This document shows positions 61,798 through 64,000 of a stretch of DNA of 64,000 bases, piece by piece. A model generated the notes under the pieces. That model was not told the origin of the DNA. It saw only the letters and a program-made list of their open reading frames with translations, and did not search any database. Each line of letters starts with the position of its first letter. Position 1 is the first letter of the stretch. The position numbers were made by a program, and so were the translations under genes. This DNA comes from Isoetes taiwanensis (Eukaryota > Streptophyta > Lycopodiopsida > Isoetales > Isoetaceae). The DNA is taken from positions 4,797,229-4,861,228 of the forward strand of contig JAJEKV010000040.1 of NCBI GenBank assembly GCA_021234155.1, written 5' to 3'.

Positions 61798-62030
61798 TCA
61801 TAGCATCCTTTGTAGCAACATAGCCGTGAAAAGAGCAATATGATAGACAACATTAGCAAGTAGATATGTTTGACAAGTGGAATTACCACATGATTTTAGA
61901 GCAACAACATAAGTTCGGAAAGCATTTGGTAGAAAACCTTTGTCTTGCATTTGTAAAAATAATTGCAAGCTAATAATAATATCATCATATTTCATAATAA
62001 TAGCAAAGAACATTAACCCTTGTCCCATTG
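61798..62030 (-). pseudogene. Second copy of the antisense PPR fragment
   Basis: Counterpart of 26215-26450. Here the frame is longer and reads QLFLQMQDKGFLPNAFRTYV then VALKSCGN, which makes the PPR resemblance clearer than in the first copy. Confidence 0.5.
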
Positions 62031-64000
62031 GCGCTTCATCTTGTGTCCCAACATACGGCTTTTGTTGAGTCGCTTCAGCTTTTTATTTGTGCAAGCAAGA
62101 TGGAAAGGTACGTTTCAACTGTATGGAGATTCTATTTGAAGGGAACCACTTCTTCTCAACAACGATTGCCTATGTTCATTGATACAGAAGTTGGGTCTTC
62201 CACTTTATGTTGTAATGTGCTCTACCCGCTAGAAAAGAAATGTTGTCATTATTTTGCAAGTATTGTTCTATGTCTATAAATTTGTTGCAATAGTGGAAGT
62301 TGTGGCAAGAGCAATAACTATTGAAATAAACTGGCACATCTTCAGCTCTCCAGCAGAGAAAGTGCCAAGACCAAACATCGCTTTTATCAAATATACGGGT
62401 TTTTGTTTTTGAAATTGATTAGTAACTTCCAAGCTCTCAAAGGTTATTCAGTCTCTTCCACTCATTTGAAAAGGCACAAAGGACATGGGTTGATCTAGAT
62501 ACATGAGCATTGTAACTATTCTTGTGTTTTGTTGACAAGTAATATCCATATGTCCTGACAAAGGTGCATGTTAAAATTGGAGCTAAATAGGAAATATGAA
62601 GGAGAGATCGATGAATCTAGAAGGAAGCATGTGAAAACATACATTGAACAAATCAACAATATACTTACTTTGTTTGAAAAATCATAAAGATGTAGATTAT
62701 TACGTCATTCTAGAACTTGACCTTTTTTAGATTAAACAAATTTGAAAGATGGGCGTGAAAATCCCTTGGACATACCCTTGCTTGGAATCACAGATTTATG
62801 AACTGGGTTGTGTTTCACTATCATAACAACGGCCACCATCAATGTATCATCGATTGTACATTTTAGATAATAGAATAAATGGTCCAGCATCATCTTTATC
62901 AAGAATACCTCCAAGGTATCAGAGTGAGGCGAAATATGACGACCTTGCAATTATATGGGGCATTTTTAAGTAATGTGAACTAAAATGAAATAAAATGCAC
63001 AATTCACGGATGATGTCCGCTTGCAAATAGCATCCGTATATGAAAATTTGTGGGACAAAGGGAAATAACAAATGGTCGTAGAAGACTATTTTGGTAATTA
63101 TATCAGAACCATTTTCAAGTAATGTAAATTTCAAAACGGGATTAAGAAGGAGCGTAGATAAGAACTCATGTAGATATTATGTAGTGTTATGCAAACAATG
63201 AAAAAGATCAATACACTGAATATGGAAACTCTCTACATGCCTCTCTTGTGAATTTGAGATCTTTTTGACGGTATTACATATATAAGGCGGAGTCGACCTC
63301 TATGAACTATTTATAAGACATCATTTCTTCACAATGAATGAATCTCGAATACGGTGCAATCTATGCATGACAGTTATAGATTCTAGGGGAACATGCACAT
63401 CAATAATATTTGGAGAAAAAGATATGGCATGAAAAAATCTCCATTGTTGCGTAGAGCCATGGCTAACTAATCTCGCAGCTCGCCTCGGCAGACGCCATCG
63501 CTAGCTCAAGACCGCACCAACATGATGGATTCATGTGGTTTTTCCCATTTATTTGTCATATAATAAGTCATGAATGATGAATGGTATGACAAATTTTTAA
63601 AGATACACGATCCATCCATCTAATACAGCTTTGGGATTGATCTAAATCATTTTGAAAATCTAAGATTAACCTAAGATTTTTATTCATCGAAAATGTGTCG
63701 CTTTCAAATTGGTGCCAACAAAGTATTAAACTGAGTATGCAAGTTAAATAAAGAAGAGTGTTAATTAAATCAAGATGAAGAGTTGTATGTCATTGGTTTA
63801 CCTATCTCAAGAGTATTTCTCCAATCCCGTAATGCCCTTCATGAGATGCAAATAAGTTCAACCGCTGCCCTAATTACCAATTGGCCGATGCAAGATACTA
63901 CCATGATATACATTCAGTAGATCCCGATGCAATTCCAAGTTGCCGTGATCTCAAAACAATTATATCTTGACACCGGCCATGGAAACAACATAACATCCCA

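Larger units (their letters stand above)
39983..64000 (+). repeat. Collinear second copy of 3,932-~28,440 (probable unpolished haplotig)
   Basis: From the first base after the gap (TTCACATGGGGGCGA, matching 3931) to the window end (matching ~28,440), order and orientation are the same as the first copy. That includes the hAT right half, oxygenase exons, malectin-like gene, LINE remnant, TauE/SafE exons, 15-bp hairpin, 5' LTR, hairpin array and PPR fragments. Differences are mostly 1-3 base indels and clustered substitutions. Larger ones are loss of the 348-bp insertion, a ~60-bp loss near 42,890, a ~100-bp loss in the malectin exon 2, and a 16-bp gain near 43,437. Features in this copy should not be counted as extra genes. 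Confidence 0.9.

Noticed and set aside
39983-64000. True segmental duplication followed by gene decay
   Set aside because: The recurring context-specific changes and shared transposon insertion sites fit haplotig plus base-calling error better; read depth is needed to settle it.
1-64000. CRISPR array, prophage, operon or bacterial origin
   Set aside because: Introns, LTR elements and plant protein families show a plant nuclear genome; the only regular array is the 210-bp-spaced hairpin set, whose unit and spacer structure does not fit CRISPR.

Overview
The window is nuclear DNA of a land plant, probably a non-flowering vascular plant with a large, transposon-rich genome. The evidence is a spliced malectin-like domain gene with GT-AG introns, exons of a plant TauE/SafE-type transporter, an exon of a plant 2-oxoglutarate/Fe(II) oxygenase-superfamily protein, pentatricopeptide (PPR) fragments, tRNA-Met-primed LTR retrotransposons and a hAT element. 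Lineage (fern, gymnosperm or other) cannot be settled from the sequence alone. There are no bacterial genes, CRISPR arrays or operons.

Layout. 1-3.3 kb: remains of a first malectin-like gene, copies of its upstream region, and a triplicated ~400-bp unit. 3.24-4.70 kb: a minus-strand oxygenase gene whose second recognised exon is split by an 820-bp hAT element (3307-4126) with an 8-bp target-site duplication. 5.47-7.14 kb: an apparently complete four-exon malectin-like gene encoding 428 residues. It has a signal peptide, a malectin-like domain, a Pro/Ser linker and a short hydrophobic C-terminus, and no kinase. 7.8-9.6 kb: hairpin motifs and a probable LINE 3' remnant. 10.55-10.90 kb: a fold-back insertion missing from the second copy. 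12.06-12.71 kb: three minus-strand exons of a TauE/SafE-family membrane protein. 17,204-33,284: a 16-kb LTR retrotransposon with ~1.55-kb LTRs, a tRNA-Met primer binding site, a polypurine tract and flanking CATGGGT repeats. Its 5' leader carries five copies of a nested hairpin on a ~210-bp period, and its interior contains antisense PPR-like fragments and a spliced transmembrane exon pair instead of a recognisable pol. 33,708-39,326: a second, smaller LTR element.

After a 13-N gap (39,970-39,982), the rest of the window (39,983-64,000) repeats 3,932-~28,440 collinearly. This copy carries dense small indels and substitutions, many at CAG/CTG/CG sites (for example CAGCA becoming CAAAGA at several independent places). 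A few larger differences look truly allelic. I read it as an unpolished alternative-haplotype contig joined in tandem, not a biological 24-kb duplication. Gene counts and LTR dating from this window should take that into account.

The genes do not form a pathway. The most interesting items are the periodic nested hairpins in the giant LTR element, the in-frame hAT insertion in the oxygenase gene, and the kinase-less malectin-like protein with a possible membrane-anchor tail.
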